A stretch of 64,000 nt of DNA from Phymatolithon calcareum (GCA_977006965.1 OZ345362.1:2418001-2482000); one strand, 5' to 3'. Positions 19,961 to 31,329 are shown, counted from the first letter of the stretch. The notes: generated from the letters alone by a model not told the origin. A program made the numbers and translations.

Positions 19961-22225
19961 CCGTCAAGGAAAGAACCGCCGAAGCAGAAGGCTTAGGACA
20001 CCGACCAACCAGTCGACGTAGATAGGAACGGCGTCTATTGAATATTCTACGACAGAGGGCCGTGGCAGTGTGTCGGAGTCCGAAGACTAGCGCTGTCGAT
20101 TTTGGAAGCGACGGGATACGGAACCCTACCGACCGGTTGTGACTGCCGGAGCTATTTGGTGAAGGACATACTCAAATATAACTTTTCTTTGGCTCTCACT
20201 CGACGTCTATTTAAGTCATGGGCAGGGACACATTGGAACTTGAGAATATTCTCCTGTTAATCTCAAATTGGCAACGAATTACTAGATTTTGTATCAATAT
20301 GAGAAGCTAGAGTTATGAAAGTTGAAAAGCAGAACAGAACAACTCATTTCGAAATAGTTTTGCGTAAGAGTTGATCGGACGAATCTCAGTGTCCTGAGGG
20401 CTTTAGAATAATAAAACCTTACGGACTAAGAAATAAAGATATTTCTTTTAAAGAGGGAGAAGTACGAACAGGCCAGACTTTTTCTTCCACTGTACGCGAA
20501 TGAGACCGTTGGCACCGTCTGTACTTCTCTCAAGTTTAAAAACCAATCAGAAGATTATCTTTCATTGATCACCTCATATGCCCAGCAGAGAACAATTCTG
20601 GTTCCAAACTCACTTCTTATCATTAGCTTGATCACTTGATATCACAACACGTAGGTGCATTCGGTCAACTAGATATGGAGTTAAAGTAGCAATGCACAAA
20701 GTGTGGCTGTATTTCGTGGCTAAGAATAGATGCTTCAAGAAACAGGGAAAAAAGTGAAATACTTCAGTTATGTACAAGTGCTTCTGTGCCCATCGCTATC
20801 TCGAGCACCATGGAGGTCAAGACATACCTATCCGTACAGGGTTATGATCTGGTCAGCGTCGCCGTATGATATTGACGCCTTTCAAGCAAATGAGATCGTT
20901 GTTGACCTCGACGAAGCCTCGTCCATATCAGAAGGTGATCTCCATGAAAAGAACGTTCGGGACCGTGATGATGCTGATTCAGATTTGTCAAGCCAGATAT
21001 GTAAGCTAATGCTGCTACCGAGGGAAGTAGTGCCGTAGGGCTTCAGCCAGTATCATACTTGCAGTAGAACGGTGCTGTTTAGATTTGCGCTTCAGGAATG
21101 CAATGAAGAGTGGTTTCGGTTGTGGAGATAGGAAATTCTAAAACTTTCTGATTTCCAAAGTGAAGAAATGTGCTCTATTTGTACTGGGAAATTGTTTTAG
21201 ACCGACCAAATGCAGAGACAGCATCATGAGCTGTAGATGTCGGAAAACGGAAGATGCATGTTGTGAAAAGGGAAAAGACGTACAATTTGGACACCGCATG
21301 CTATGTCAGGACCTTCCAAGGAATTTATAGTATTATCCTAAAGCTCAAATAGCTTAGATTGCGTTGGTCGTAAGGTCCAAAATTGGACAGTCACCTTTAG
21401 GTGAAGTTCTTCATGCTTGTTTCTAGTCAGGTGACGATGTGCTGTATCTAAACCGGCTCATCGCTCACAAAAACGGTATGCAAGGGTAGAATTTTGTACC
21501 AATGCAGTTACTTTCATATAAATCGAACATCACGATTCTAAACAAAAGGCAAATGTACCAAGTGATCCAGTATGATCCGTGGTTTTCAAGGGAAGTTAAG
21601 GAGAATCTACAACTAAATTTAGAAATCATTCAAATTGTTCGGAAGAGGTAAATATTAGGAAGATGGGTGTAGTATCCACGCGGAAAATAGTTACGCAAAG
21701 CAAACTGATACGTTTATTGTCGCCCTTGTAAGAAGCAGAGTTCTAAACTGTTCCATTTATAGACTGTGGAGATAGCATGATATCAAGATCCTGTTGCGGT
21801 CATTTTTGTCCGATATGCCTAAGATCTAGAGCTCAGTTGCTGCAAACAGCTGCAAACATGTTGTCGATTTAAGCATCTGTGAATATAATGATGTGAAGAC
21901 TGTGAACGAGCAATGATTTGATTACGAAAAGTTTAAATCTACCGGAATCTGGCCTAGTAGATCTATTCGAATGCAATAAATTAAGGGTTTTTCAGATGTA
22001 GGGAATCAAGTCTTTTCTCGCATATCAGCCGAACGTACAGGTTCGACTTACACCAGGCTTTTCTTGTCCCATCGAGTAGGTCGAAACGTTTTCCAGTACT
22101 TGCGAAAAACATATATGTCATCATAATTGTCAACTCATTTCCAGCTTGTCTCGACGTTTAGATCCTTCCACCCCACGTAGTATCTCATCTTGCTGTTCTT
22201 CGCAGAGCTGTGATTAGTGATCCTC
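19961..22225. other. Unassigned, probably retroelement debris
   Basis: No domain identified. The longest plus frame, 20,730-21,038, is 102 codons with an acidic segment (VVDLDEASSISEGD). It lacks a recognised domain and I do not call it a gene. Confidence 0.35.
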
Positions 22226-24110
22226 TTAATCGTTATCTCCTTGTCGCATTATCAAACTTGAGATGATCATCTGGTAATGTTCTCTTAAGTTTACCGAGTT
22301 ATTATTGAAGACATGCGCGCCTCCGCGATTCTTGCATACGATGTTAAAATGAACCTCGAATCCGGGTCCACTTTTGACTACTTTGTTAACTCTTTCATCA
22401 TAACTAGAGCACCTGAGGAAATGCTTCATCGACTAGTACGTTATTGTGGAATTAAAATCCTCCATGCTTTGAAAGGCTCCTTTTTCTTCTTCTTCCATAT
22501 CAAAATTCCCATGTTAGTTTTCATTTCGGTCTGCTCGTATTTCTCGAACATTTTTGGAGCACTCCCTCGCATTAAAGAGAACGGAGCTGATCATGTAAGG
22601 TACGAGATCTTTAATTGTAAGATAGTTGTACATACGGAAGGTGTTCGTTCAGCTTTCAAATCCCGCAGTCAACTTACTTCTTCGGCGAAGTTTCTATAGA
22701 ACCATATTGCCTCTCTACTGCTCCATTGGCATATGAAGATATCTTGACGTGCTCTATGCCGCTATGGATGACCAGCTCGTTAGAAAACTGGTCCAAAAAT
22801 CTCGTTCCGTTGTTAGATTGGATGATTGTCTGAAATTCGAAGATTCTAAAGAATTCCCAACTGTTTCTGTGATCTGCCCCATATCCTTGCCGGCAAGGGA
22901 GAATAGTACCGCAAATCATTTCATAATATCGATGATAGTGAATAACAAATCGTAACCATTCTCGCTTACCGGATGTGGTGTGACCAGATCGATGGTAATA
23001 TGATCAAAATGCCTCTCTGCAGTACGTGATCGATGAGGATGAAATCTTTGGTTCTTCAAGTTTTAATGCAGACAAGTAATACAGTTTAACATGCACTCCT
23101 TGATGTCTTTGCGAATGTTTCTCACAAATATCCATACGGTAGATCAAATTCTTCTTGAATACTTCTTGATCTCTAAAATGTCCAAAATGTTTCGCGCGAT
23201 CGATTATTGATCTTCTATCGTCTTCGGTTTCAGGTTCATTTCTGTCCCGAACACGATGCTTTACGGTTATGCCTAGTTGCGGCATCTCTTCATTCTTGCG
23301 CTTAGCGCGAGGGCGAGCACGTTCTTGCTTCCCGCCACATGTAAGGAATCGTACTCAAATGAGATGACCGTTTTTTCAGAGTACTTCTCCTAAGGCCTGT
23401 TCAACGATAGGGATGCGAAAGAGAGGCAAAAGATCAGCTTGTCTTGATTTTATTGTTGAGACTAATTGACGGTATTAGTTCGCGATGCAAGAAACAAAGT
23501 AGTTGTTGCACAGTTCGGGGCTTCTCCCAGTTGGTATTTCAGCGGCCGTCTTAGGAACATCTCGATTCCATGAGCAGAAACCACGAAACCTAGCAGTCTG
23601 ATCCTGTTTTTCGTAGGCGAGACTTATCGGCTCTAATTAAGTGGTTGAACTCGGTAAGTCGTTCGATTTCGCCTTATCAGTGCAGTATGCGATTTGCACG
23701 ATTCTTATAAAATAGAACGACGCCATCAACATAGAGAACTACGAAGTTCCTATTGGCGAGTATCTTGTCCATGACAATTTGAAATATCGCGGTCATTGTC
23801 TTGATTCCTAACGGTGTACAGGTTAACAGGTAATGATTGTTTGCCCATTTAAACGCAATCCAATTTCTGTATGAGCCCTCGATGCGAAGTAAAAATTAGT
23901 AGTCTTGAATAACAATAATGCTGGCAGATCTCCTATAATGATTCTTTTCCATGGCAGTACTTTTCAAGGTGTGTTAAGCTCCTACAGTACCCTTCATGTC
24001 CGCCCAGTGGCGAAATGTACAGTATTGCCATGGTGAAATCCATTGCATTAGCTGCCACTGCTCAGTTCGCCTTCGTCGTTGCCTTGAAGAGAACTTATGT
24101 AAGTGTTCCT
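22226..24110 (-). pseudogene. Ty3/Gypsy pol relic (RT, integrase)
   Basis: Read from high to low coordinates. RT: RNWIAFKWANNHYLLTCTPL, GIKTMTAIFQIVMDKILANR, then FVVLYVDGVVLFYKN, where the catalytic YVDD is YVDG (23,722-23,733). An integrase N-terminal region follows (DDRRSIIDRAKHFGHF, then EKHSQRHQG, about 23,100-23,230). The core reads FQTIIQSNNGTRFLDQFSNE (the usual DNGT Asp is Asn) and ISSYANGAVERQYGSIE (22,680-22,870). A tail with NKVVKSGPGFEVHFNIV at 22,290-22,400 fits the post-integrase region. Stops and shifts are frequent, and two catalytic Asp changes add to the evidence that it is dead. The gag of the same element may be the minus-strand frames at 24.5-28.2 kb. Confidence 0.78.
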
Positions 24111-24149
24111 GATCTAACCATTGCAGGAGTTTCTGAAGGTCCTGCGATA

Positions 24150-26123
24150 TTAAAAGAACATAATTAAATTTGGTTTCCGATAATCAATGCTCGCCTCTTA
24201 CTTCAGATTCCACGACCTGCAGTAGTATGGATGGGTGGCCGTGAGGCCGTGTTTTTCCGCGGCCACTACGGCCCTTAAGGGCTTACACCCAGTGCCTTCG
24301 AATTCGCCGGCTTCTCCGGTTACAGTTAGTTGTAGTATGATAAGATCGATCAGGTAGTATATGGCGGGCTTTCGCCGCCGGCCTTCAGTAAAAGGGGCAA
24401 CCCGTGTTTGGTCCAGATCGACTTTTTTCCGTTCCAACCTTCGCTGTCCTTTTGCCTCAGGGAAGGCCTTGCGTACCACATCGACTCTACGCCGTCGGTC
24501 AAGCCTCGGCCCTCGGCCTCTCGCCCTTGTGTTTGCGTACGGACGTTGGTGTCCCCTTGCGATTGGACCCTAAGTCCGTACGTGTGTTGTTGATTGCTCT
24601 AACACTAACATCCATAGGGAGAGACCTTTCGCTAGAGACTTGCACGGCCTTTCCGGCCAACCGTTCCCAGACTACTCTGTGGCGAAGATCCGCCGATATG
24701 CTCCACCACACTACCAGTGCCGCTATATGAGTTTTCTCAACTGGACGGACGAGTAACGTCTAATCGGATGTTTTTCGGTTGTCCTTGTCTTCTCTGGATA
24801 GGATTTCCGCACTACCGGCATCAGTATTTTCACTGACGCTGTCCTGTTTATGACTATCTACTCCAGCCCATTCTTCCTAGGTTTCAAATTCTGTAGGTCG
24901 TGTATTGGAGCGTTCATCAGATTTAGTGCTAAACTGGGTGCTATAATTACAGTATAACGTAGATAACATGCTCTGCGCGTCGAATCTCGTGCTGGTTGTT
25001 TGTGCATCAGCTTTTAGTCTCTCAACGATTCTTCCATAGAGAGACATGACATTGTTCATTTCATTACCTGCCTCCTGGAAGAACTCAATTCTTCATCAGT
25101 TTTTCGCCTGTTCATTCGGTGCCACTGGCTTGTTTAAATATTGACAGTTGCCCCGGTACATCTCTTCCTCCGCTTCTGGACTGACCTTAGAATTTTCAAT
25201 GCTAGATCGCTTTCCATGAGTCTTTCTGAGCAGGATAGGGAGTAATCGCAAATGTTTTACTTCAGTTCTCGCCTGTGTCCTTCCGTATTTAGTGTAGGGA
25301 TGGCTCTCTCTACAATAATTCGTCGCACAGAATCTCAATTCGGAATCCCCCAATAAACGGAAGACCTATCACAGCTTTTCGTGGAAATATTCTGATGAGC
25401 GCACTCTTCAGCTCCACTCCTTCCATCTTCTCAAGGCTTGTGGAGTGCAAAGGAATTATTTTCGAGGAATTGAGCTTTCTTCTCTGCCCTTTCAAAACGC
25501 TTTAAGGCCCTTGGTTGTACTGCGGCTGTGTATTCAAGAGGTATTCGAAACAGCGCTGCGGCCGCTGCGTACGATGGAAACTGGCACACTGGTCGCAATG
25601 GAGGTTCATTAGCGGTTTTTACTCTCTGATATTTATCAACTCTGGGCTGCTTATCGCGTCAGGATGCCCTGGCTCGAAGTTTTCTGAGTTCCTGACTGGC
25701 GTGTTTTTGATTTCTGTTTACCTCATAACTCGTTCTGATTCTCCTTCTCTTCTTATTTTGCGTACTTGGGACTCTCTTACTGTTATTCGCTCGCATGTAT
25801 CAATGATAGTATCCAAAATAGCGTTAAATTTCCTCTCCAGTTCGTGGGAAATGCCTGCTGTCGTTTTTCCGTGTACCAGAAAGCTAGGTTTCGCCACTGA
25901 TAGCTCTGAGATTTCGTTTTGCAAATATACGAACTTGACTTGGGTGCACGAGTTGCACGCTTTACGTAGCGCGGAATATCCTTCTCCCAAGCGGATCATT
26001 CCCTGTAGTACTGGCTCCCCGAATACATCACTTTTGTTGCACAGAACCCTGTTAAACACTCTCTTTATATGTTCTTCCTTTTCGCTTATGTGGACTTCTT
26101 TCCTGACCTCTTTTTCATCATCA
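24150..26123 (-). pseudogene. Probable Gypsy gag region (minus), part 1
   Basis: Charged, coiled-coil-like minus frames without a firm domain: 25,718-26,059 (MFNRVLCNKSDVFGEP...) and shorter frames at 25,310-25,495 and 25,096-25,353. Position upstream of the Gypsy pol relic and on the same strand suggests gag. The frame appears to continue across the MULE insertion into 27,834-28,250 (RKRKMSKKEI before, MMMKKRSGKKS after). The stretch 24,200-24,740 is GC-richer and has no recognised content. The plus-strand 220-codon frame at 25,515-26,177 is most likely antisense. Confidence 0.4.
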
Positions 26124-26145
26124 TTGATTGAATGGGAATTTGGTA

Positions 26146-26676
26146 AAATGAAGACGTATTTTTGCCGTATCTTTTAAAATGACTACGTATTTTGTCCTAT
26201 TTGGGAAAAAGATTGTTGGAAATGTGGCTGCTTGGAGCACTTGTCGCAGAACACATTATCCTATGTCATAAGTCTCTAACTATTTCTCATATGTTATGAT
26301 AGAATCAATCCATGCTTTTTCATCTTTCCTGACAATGTTGCAGTTTAATCAATTTCTTGATTGCTCTTGTCATTGTCAGTAATTCAACCATTTTGTTGAT
26401 TGCCATTTGCATTGTTGGTTGATCAATCATTTTGTTCATTGATTCAATCACAGTGAACAATTCAATCTCTTAGTTGATTGATTCAATCACAGTTAGTAGT
26501 GCAATGAGCATCAGAAGTCGTATCATACCTCAATCAGAGGCCTATATAAGACCCGGATCTGAAGCCCCGACTCAATAAACCAAGTAATATCTCACAACCA
26601 ACCCAGTCATCTCAACCATCAACCTCAAAACCTCCATCCAACAAAGATTACCTATTTTGTCCCATTTGAGAAAATG
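26146..26676. repeat. 31-bp tandem repeat in the MULE left arm, about four units
   Basis: Units of the type AAAATGACTACGTATTTTGT plus 11 bp repeat at 26,146 and 26,177. A third unit is split by the solo LTR (26,208-26,213 and 26,649 on) and a fourth follows. The right arm has no comparable expansion, so the duplication arose on one side, before the LTR element inserted. Confidence 0.7.
26214..26643 (+). mobile_element. Solo LTR of a Copia-like element
   Basis: A 430-bp LTR starting TGTTGGA and ending TCCAACA (perfect inverted ends), flanked by the 5-bp duplication AAGAT (26,209-26,213 and 26,644-26,648). A TATA box (TATATAA, 26,543-26,549) and AATAAA (26,574-26,579) lie in the expected order on the plus strand. 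The U3 part has repeated TTGATTGATTCAATCA-type palindromic motifs. The internal region was lost, presumably by LTR recombination. Confidence 0.9.
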
Positions 26677-26695
26677 AATATGCATTTTGTCACAT

Positions 26696-27567
26696 TTAAT
26701 TGGTGTAGTTATGATTAGGGCTTTTACGAAATGCGGGGCGGCATGAAATTATGGGGTACAGAAATAACATCCGAATATTGATTGGAGAGGGTGTGAGAGT
26801 GCCTCTCAGGTTCAACGGCTTCCTTGGAAAAGCACTTATTATGTCCATGTTCGTTACATTTCTTGCAAGTCTTGGACTGGTCGGACGTAGATCGAACTGT
26901 GAGACGACTTTTTTAGGCCTCACTGGAGGGCGCCTTGTCACCGGCGGAAGATTGGATTGAACAGGAAGTGCGTTATTGAGATCCGTTAGCAGTGGCATAA
27001 CAATTTCTCCTTGGTTAATTTTGAAAATCGTGGATTTTTGATAGCAGCTTCCAACAATTTACCCAACGGCAAAGATGATTCAGAAAGTAAACTGCGAATG
27101 TAAAAAATTGATGCACAAGCATGAATGCACGGGTATTCGTCCTCCTGCCAATACACGCAAGTGCATGAACGCTCATCGTCATCCATTTGAAACCATGAGG
27201 AGGAATACGGTTAGGGACGAGTCCGATCGCACAACTTTGATCTGGCTTCCAACAATGAACCTCAAAAGATCCGCTTGCGCCTACCCATTTCATGGAGGTG
27301 AAAGCCAAAGGTATATTCGTGATTAGATTCGTCCAATTTAGAATGAAAAATTGCGGTACATCGAGTTTTTGTTCTTTTTAGGACCGCAATAGTGTATCCC
27401 TTTAGGGCAGCATGAGTGGAAAGAGCTGACTTTAGAGTAATCTTGTATTCGAAAAGGGCGCTGACGTCAATTTTGGTAGTAAAAGAACGGTCCAAGTCTG
27501 TAGCGGGAATTGGACGGTGTATCGAAAAATCGAGCTCTGCGAGGTCGTCGAGTGGCTTTATTGGCAC
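26696..27567 (-). pseudogene. MULE transposase remnants (N-terminus, SWIM finger, knuckle)
   Basis: The N-terminal frame 27,567-27,262 includes STHAALKGYTIAVLKRTKTR, like the DNA-binding N-terminus of MULE proteins. The frame 27,186-26,986 begins DDDERSCTCVYWQEDEYPC and continues IHACA: a SWIM zinc finger, CxC...CxH. A third frame gives PPVRPKK and then, one frame over, CKKCNEHGHNKC, the terminal zinc knuckle (about 26,850). The DDE core normally found between the N-terminus and SWIM is absent, and frames are shifted. The protein cannot transpose the element by itself. Confidence 0.75.
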
Positions 27568-27833
27568 AAAGTTCGGTCAAAAGTGGGACTCAATGGAGCT
27601 CTTGTAAATTGTTCCGCCTCGTCCCAGGTCAGATCCATTGAGCAAGCGGAAATAGCTGTAATCTCAAAACGCTGGCACAAGGGTACGTATCGGTCTCAAC
27701 GGGCCTGAGAGATGGAGTGGTTGCTATTTGCTGACTGGAAACGACAGAATCATAACTACACCCAAGCTTGGTGACGGTTTTACTAAATGCAGCAAAATAC
27801 GTTCCCATTTTACCAAATTCCCCTTGATTGAAT

Positions 27834-28261
27834 CTCCTTCTTCGACATCTTCCGTTTCCTGCTCTGAATCTGAAGGTATTAATCCCGTTGAGACTTGTGC
27901 AGCGATCTCCCTAGCTAACTACAATGCCGAATTCGGAAAGAGAGATAGATGTTGCGGTCCTTCGAGCTCTTCTTCAGGTTCGCAAATATCTGGCCGCTTA
28001 CTCACAGCGAGGTGCTCTCGGTGCCTAAAAAGTCCGTTTCAATTTGCTTGCTTAGGGGCTGAGAACTGGTTTCCCGCTTGGAGCGGAGTCGGGTGAGGAC
28101 CTGGTTGCGAATATCAGGTCTGTTTTCCATTTCTTACAGCCACTTTCCTTTGCCAAAGATTTGCTCTGTTTGAAAGGATTTCCATTCTTTGAGATATGTA
28201 GCAGCGCTGACGACGTAGCTTGGCGAAAACGCTTTTTCTCTAAGAACAAGCCAAGGCTCCC
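27834..28261 (-). pseudogene. Probable Gypsy gag region (minus), part 2
   Basis: Minus-strand frames rich in Lys, Ser and Glu (28,249-28,052 and neighbours) continue the gag-like reading beyond the MULE. No catalytic motif. The call depends on the strand, the position and the joining of the frame at the MULE duplication. Confidence 0.35.
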
Positions 28262-28276
28262 GATCCGGATCGGGGG

Positions 28277-28552
28277 GATATATGCTAATTTATTTTAAAA
28301 GCTCCCAAAGCCTCAATTTGAGTAATAAGGCAGCTTATCGCTGTTTTCCATACTCATCTCTCTACTATCCTTCTTATATCTCCTTAATCCGAATTTCTCT
28401 CCCTGTGAGGGCCCGAATATGTCTTTTGCATCCATATTCCGTTTCTTGGTCCATATTCATAGACCGTAGTACACGTTGCAACACGATAAGCTCCACCACA
28501 GCACCAGTCCCAACGCACTTCGCTAGAATGGATTTTCTCCATAAATTAACTT
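28277..28552 (-). mobile_element. 5'-truncated non-LTR retrocopy (family X), 276 bp
   Basis: Flanked by a 15-bp direct repeat GATCCGGATCGGGGG (28,262-28,276 and 28,553-28,567). On the minus strand it encodes LWRKSILAK, then VELIVLQRVL and EYGCKRHIRALTGREIRIKE, and ends with GGGAGCTTTTAAAATAAAT. The insertion at 34,925-35,488 is the same family with the same 3' end. Only the 3' part of the parent element is present, as expected from target-primed reverse transcription. Confidence 0.85.
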
Positions 28553-29065
28553 GATCCGGATCGGGGGCCGCAGAGGTTCCCGTTCCACTGCAAACTAAGT
28601 GCAATGAATCGATTTTCCGTGGGTTTGATAATGGTATAGGTAGATTTCCTGATAGAGAGTTCCGTTGCGTGCACTTCCGCCGAACTGAAAAGGGTAAATT
28701 CTGGGACACAAACGTCCCTAAGGTACGCAGCAACTGAGGGCCAGTCTATACTGGATTTGAATTTGGTGATCATGGGCAAAATCTATCATAAGAGCTGATT
28801 TGGCTGTTCATGGTTGGCTGGTGGTCTATGCTCCGTTGTCAACAATGCCCAAGCTTTGCCCAAAGCACGGCGCATTTCGTCCATGCCCAGGGAACTTCCT
28901 CTTGCCCAAAATTGAAGTGTTCGCGCCAATGGGCAAAGTTTGGGAAAATTTTGGCGGCAACACGGCTTTCAATAGCCCTCATACAGGGCAGTCGACAGTA
29001 TAAGTCCGAGTAGGAAATGGATGACATCTCTTCACATGGGCTAACGTCACTACTTTGCATTAGTA

Positions 29066-29862
29066 ATGACGTTCGATGCACAACACAGGTGCAGAATGAT
29101 TGGAATCTTCGCCATCTCTCTGGTCTTCGATCTTTTCACTGAGAATGACGGACCGTGCTACAAGGCACCCAAGAATCGTGGGGAGAGACGCGCTTCGAAG
29201 AGAAGGGACCGTCAGGGCTTCTTGAAAATAACTCGCTATCTATCAAATGAAGAGTTCAGCCGCGCATTTCGAATGTCTCGAGCAGTTTTATACAAGCTAC
29301 AACAACTCATTCAAGACGATCTTGAGAAGAATGCGATACAGGCATTTCGATCCAGTGGAAGTCTAGTAGACCCCTCTGCGCGAGTCGCGATCACACTTCG
29401 TCTGTTGGCTGGTTGTTCATATTTGGACCTCATGATGATATTTAAGGTAGGAAGAGCAACAATTTACTCAATTTTCCATTCTACTGTTGACGCTTTTGTT
29501 CTGAAGCTGCCAATGCCAGGTCTTGTCATTACGGATTCCGAAAAGTTACGGAGTCTCGCCAAAGGATTCGAGACGTCGCGTGGTGTCCTGAGTCCTCTCT
29601 ACGGTTGCGTAGGGGCCCTGGATGGCATAGCCATTCAAATCGTGAAGCCTGCGGATGAAAATGTTCCTCCAAATTTTTATTGCAGGAAGGGTATGTATGC
29701 AATCCCTGTACAGGCCATCGTCGACAGCAAATACCGTTTCCTATACATGTCCGCAATGTGCACTGAAAATACTCATGATTCCGTCGCTTGGGAAATTTCA
29801 GCGCTAGGGATGCGACTGACGAAAGAGGCTATGGAAAAGGGATACTTTATTGTTGGTGATCC
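29066..29862 (+). pseudogene. Harb-2 transposase, C-terminally truncated
   Basis: PIF/Harbinger transposase: an N-terminal helical region (FLKITRYLSNEEFSRAFRMS), an HTH-like stretch (YLDLMMIFKVGRATIYSIFH), then GCVGALDGIAIQI with the first catalytic Asp, FYCRKGMYAIPVQAIVDSKY, CTENTHDSVAWEISALG and GYFIVGD with the second Asp. Directly after VGD the frame runs into unrelated sequence antisense to the neighbouring ORF and stops at 30,031. The third acidic residue and the rest of the fold are therefore missing. A deletion fused the two ORFs near 29,862. The start is uncertain; 29,066 is the first ATG of the frame. Confidence 0.82.
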
Positions 29863-30531
29863 TGTACCCCCCGTGTTGGTATCGATATCACCAGTTCCGC
29901 TACCATTACTTGATGACGGATTTTGTTCAGGTCCTGCGTTCGCTCCTCGCGCAGTACGGTTGAACACCAAATTGGCTCGGACACTTCCTTCGTTCATCCC
30001 TAGTGTCGCATGCCCTGTTACAAATTTTTGAGGATTTGCGCTTTCAGTGGCGCTCAGAAGAGTGCATATTCCGTCGCTTGCAGCTTGAACAATGCGCTGA
30101 GCAACCAGACTCCCATTGCCAACCGCGAGAACAGCGCCCAAAACTGATCCAATTCCATTGTCCGCAGCATGCAGGGGACAATCCGCATCCGTAACGTTAT
30201 CGTCCGTCCCGCCGACCGCGCCCGGATTCGACTTGTCCGTCACGTTCACATCGCATTCTGGTTGGGTTTTGCAGTTTCCACTCATGATCGCAACCTGCTC
30301 TGACGCGAGACTGCAGAGTGGACAAATTAAGAGTCCGTCCTTGGCGTGGAGTTTTCCGCATATGTAGTGAATGTACTTCTTGCAACGTGAACAGTGGTGC
30401 GACCCACCATGAATCCACGTGCCAGCTCTGCACAACCCGGCGACGGCGGCGACACACTGTCTCTTGTATGTATTCCCATGCTCAAAATTTCCGACGTCGC
30501 TCAAGACGACGGCGCGCAAGGTACCCGCCAT
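29863..30531 (-). CDS. Harb-2 accessory protein with Cys/His zinc-binding motif
   Basis: The minus frame is open from 30,639. I favour the Met at 30,531 (MAGTLRAVVLSDVGNF) because the upstream part lies in the subterminal region. A Cys/His cluster, GLCRAGTWIHGGSHHCSRC then KKYIHYICGKLHAKDG and LLICPLC, has spacing that could bind two zinc ions in a RING- or PHD-like way. I cannot assign the family. The rest is Asn-, Thr- and Gly-rich (GSGTGDIDTNTGGTG) and looks disordered. The natural C-terminus is lost at the deletion that also cut the transposase, and the frame reads on into antisense transposase to 29,773. A role as the second Harbinger protein (DNA binding or nuclear import of the transposase) is inferred from position only. 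An unspliced intron near the start cannot be excluded. Confidence 0.5.
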
Positions 30532-30698
30532 TTCTGGTAGGGCAGGTAAGAAGAGGGAAGGGTGGCAGAAACCGTTTGCCTTCTCCCTTGGGCAGCGCCG
30601 TGACACGTGTGAAGAGACATGTCCATCCAATCCATCCAACGTATGATAAAAATTTGCCCATGATCACCAAATTCAAATCCGGTATAGGCCGGCCCTGA

Positions 30699-31329
30699 TG
30701 CTCTGAAGCTTTTAAAAATAAAATTTTCCAAAAAAACGTACGCCTTGCGTAGAAGCACAGGAATAGAGAGTATTTTATTCTATAGTTACGGACACATTTA
30801 GACAATTCTAGAGCCGCAAGGACGCAATTCTGTCGGAGCCTACAGTCTGCATTTCAGCAAAAGCAGAATCATCTAAAAACATTTAGACCTGCATATCATG
30901 TCGAAAAAGAGTTCTCAAGTGAGAACATCCTTTCGCCTCCATTGCCACGTAGGATCTTTCTACCATTGCCGCGTTGTAAGGTGCGATGGCTAGTTGTTAG
31001 AATTCCTGTTTACTTTCAGTCTTTCCATCATAACGTGGTTCAGCGGGAGGTTTCTTCCTCCACTGCAGTGAATCAAGTTACATACCTCTGCCAAGCCTCG
31101 TTTGTTGTGTTAGTGGTTTTGGCTCATAAGTAGTAAATAAAGAGGGGACCATGAAAAAAGGGGATAAGGTGGACGACAACTTGTCTTTCCCGAGTTCTCG
31201 TGTTTTACGCTCACACACAAGACTGCAAAAGCCCCCCAAAAGACAGCAGTAGTTTCGGAAAGCCCAAGTCACCTTTGCGCCGAAGCCAACTCGGCAGGTC
31301 TCGGAAACTCGGGGACCCAATGCGCGTGC
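30699..31329. other. Unassigned sequence beside Harb-2
   Basis: A GAAGCTTTTAAAAATAAAA stretch at about 30,705 resembles the 3' ends of the local non-LTR families, so Harb-2 seems to have inserted just upstream of one. No gene recognised in the rest. Confidence 0.4.

Larger units (their letters stand above)
26134..27823. mobile_element. Internally deleted MULE transposon
   Basis: Flanked by a 10-bp target duplication TTGATTGAAT (26,124-26,133 and 27,824-27,833). The left end GGGAATTTGGTAAAATG and the right end (complement GGGGAATTTGGTAAAATG) are inverted. Similarity continues through ACGTATTTT to GGTGTAGTTATGATT about 75 bp inside the right end. 9-10-bp duplications and long terminal repeats are the Mutator-like pattern. 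The minus strand holds the ends of a MULE transposase, while the central DDE core is missing. It sits in the Gypsy gag-like frame and contains a solo LTR in its left arm. Confidence 0.85.
28738..30695. mobile_element. Harbinger-like transposon with two convergent ORFs (Harb-2)
   Basis: Ends GGGCCAGTCTATACTGGATT (left) and complement GGGCCGGCCTATACCGGATT (right). They match over about 52 bp with few differences, through TTGGTGATCATGGGCAAA. The target duplication is TGA (28,735-28,737 and 30,696-30,698). TTGGGCAAA-type motifs recur below the left end (about 28,848, 28,904 and 28,931) and may bind transposase. It holds a truncated transposase (+) and a zinc-binding ORF (-) that meet tail to tail. 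Confidence 0.88.

Noticed and set aside
25515-26177. 220-codon plus-strand ORF with hydrophobic segments
   Set aside because: It runs antisense to the gag-like minus frames, has no domain, and ends inside the left arm of the MULE, so the frame is fortuitous.
29773-30031. C-terminal part of the 321-codon Harb-2 transposase ORF
   Set aside because: Beyond VGD (about 29,862) the frame is antisense to the accessory ORF and shows no transposase sequence.
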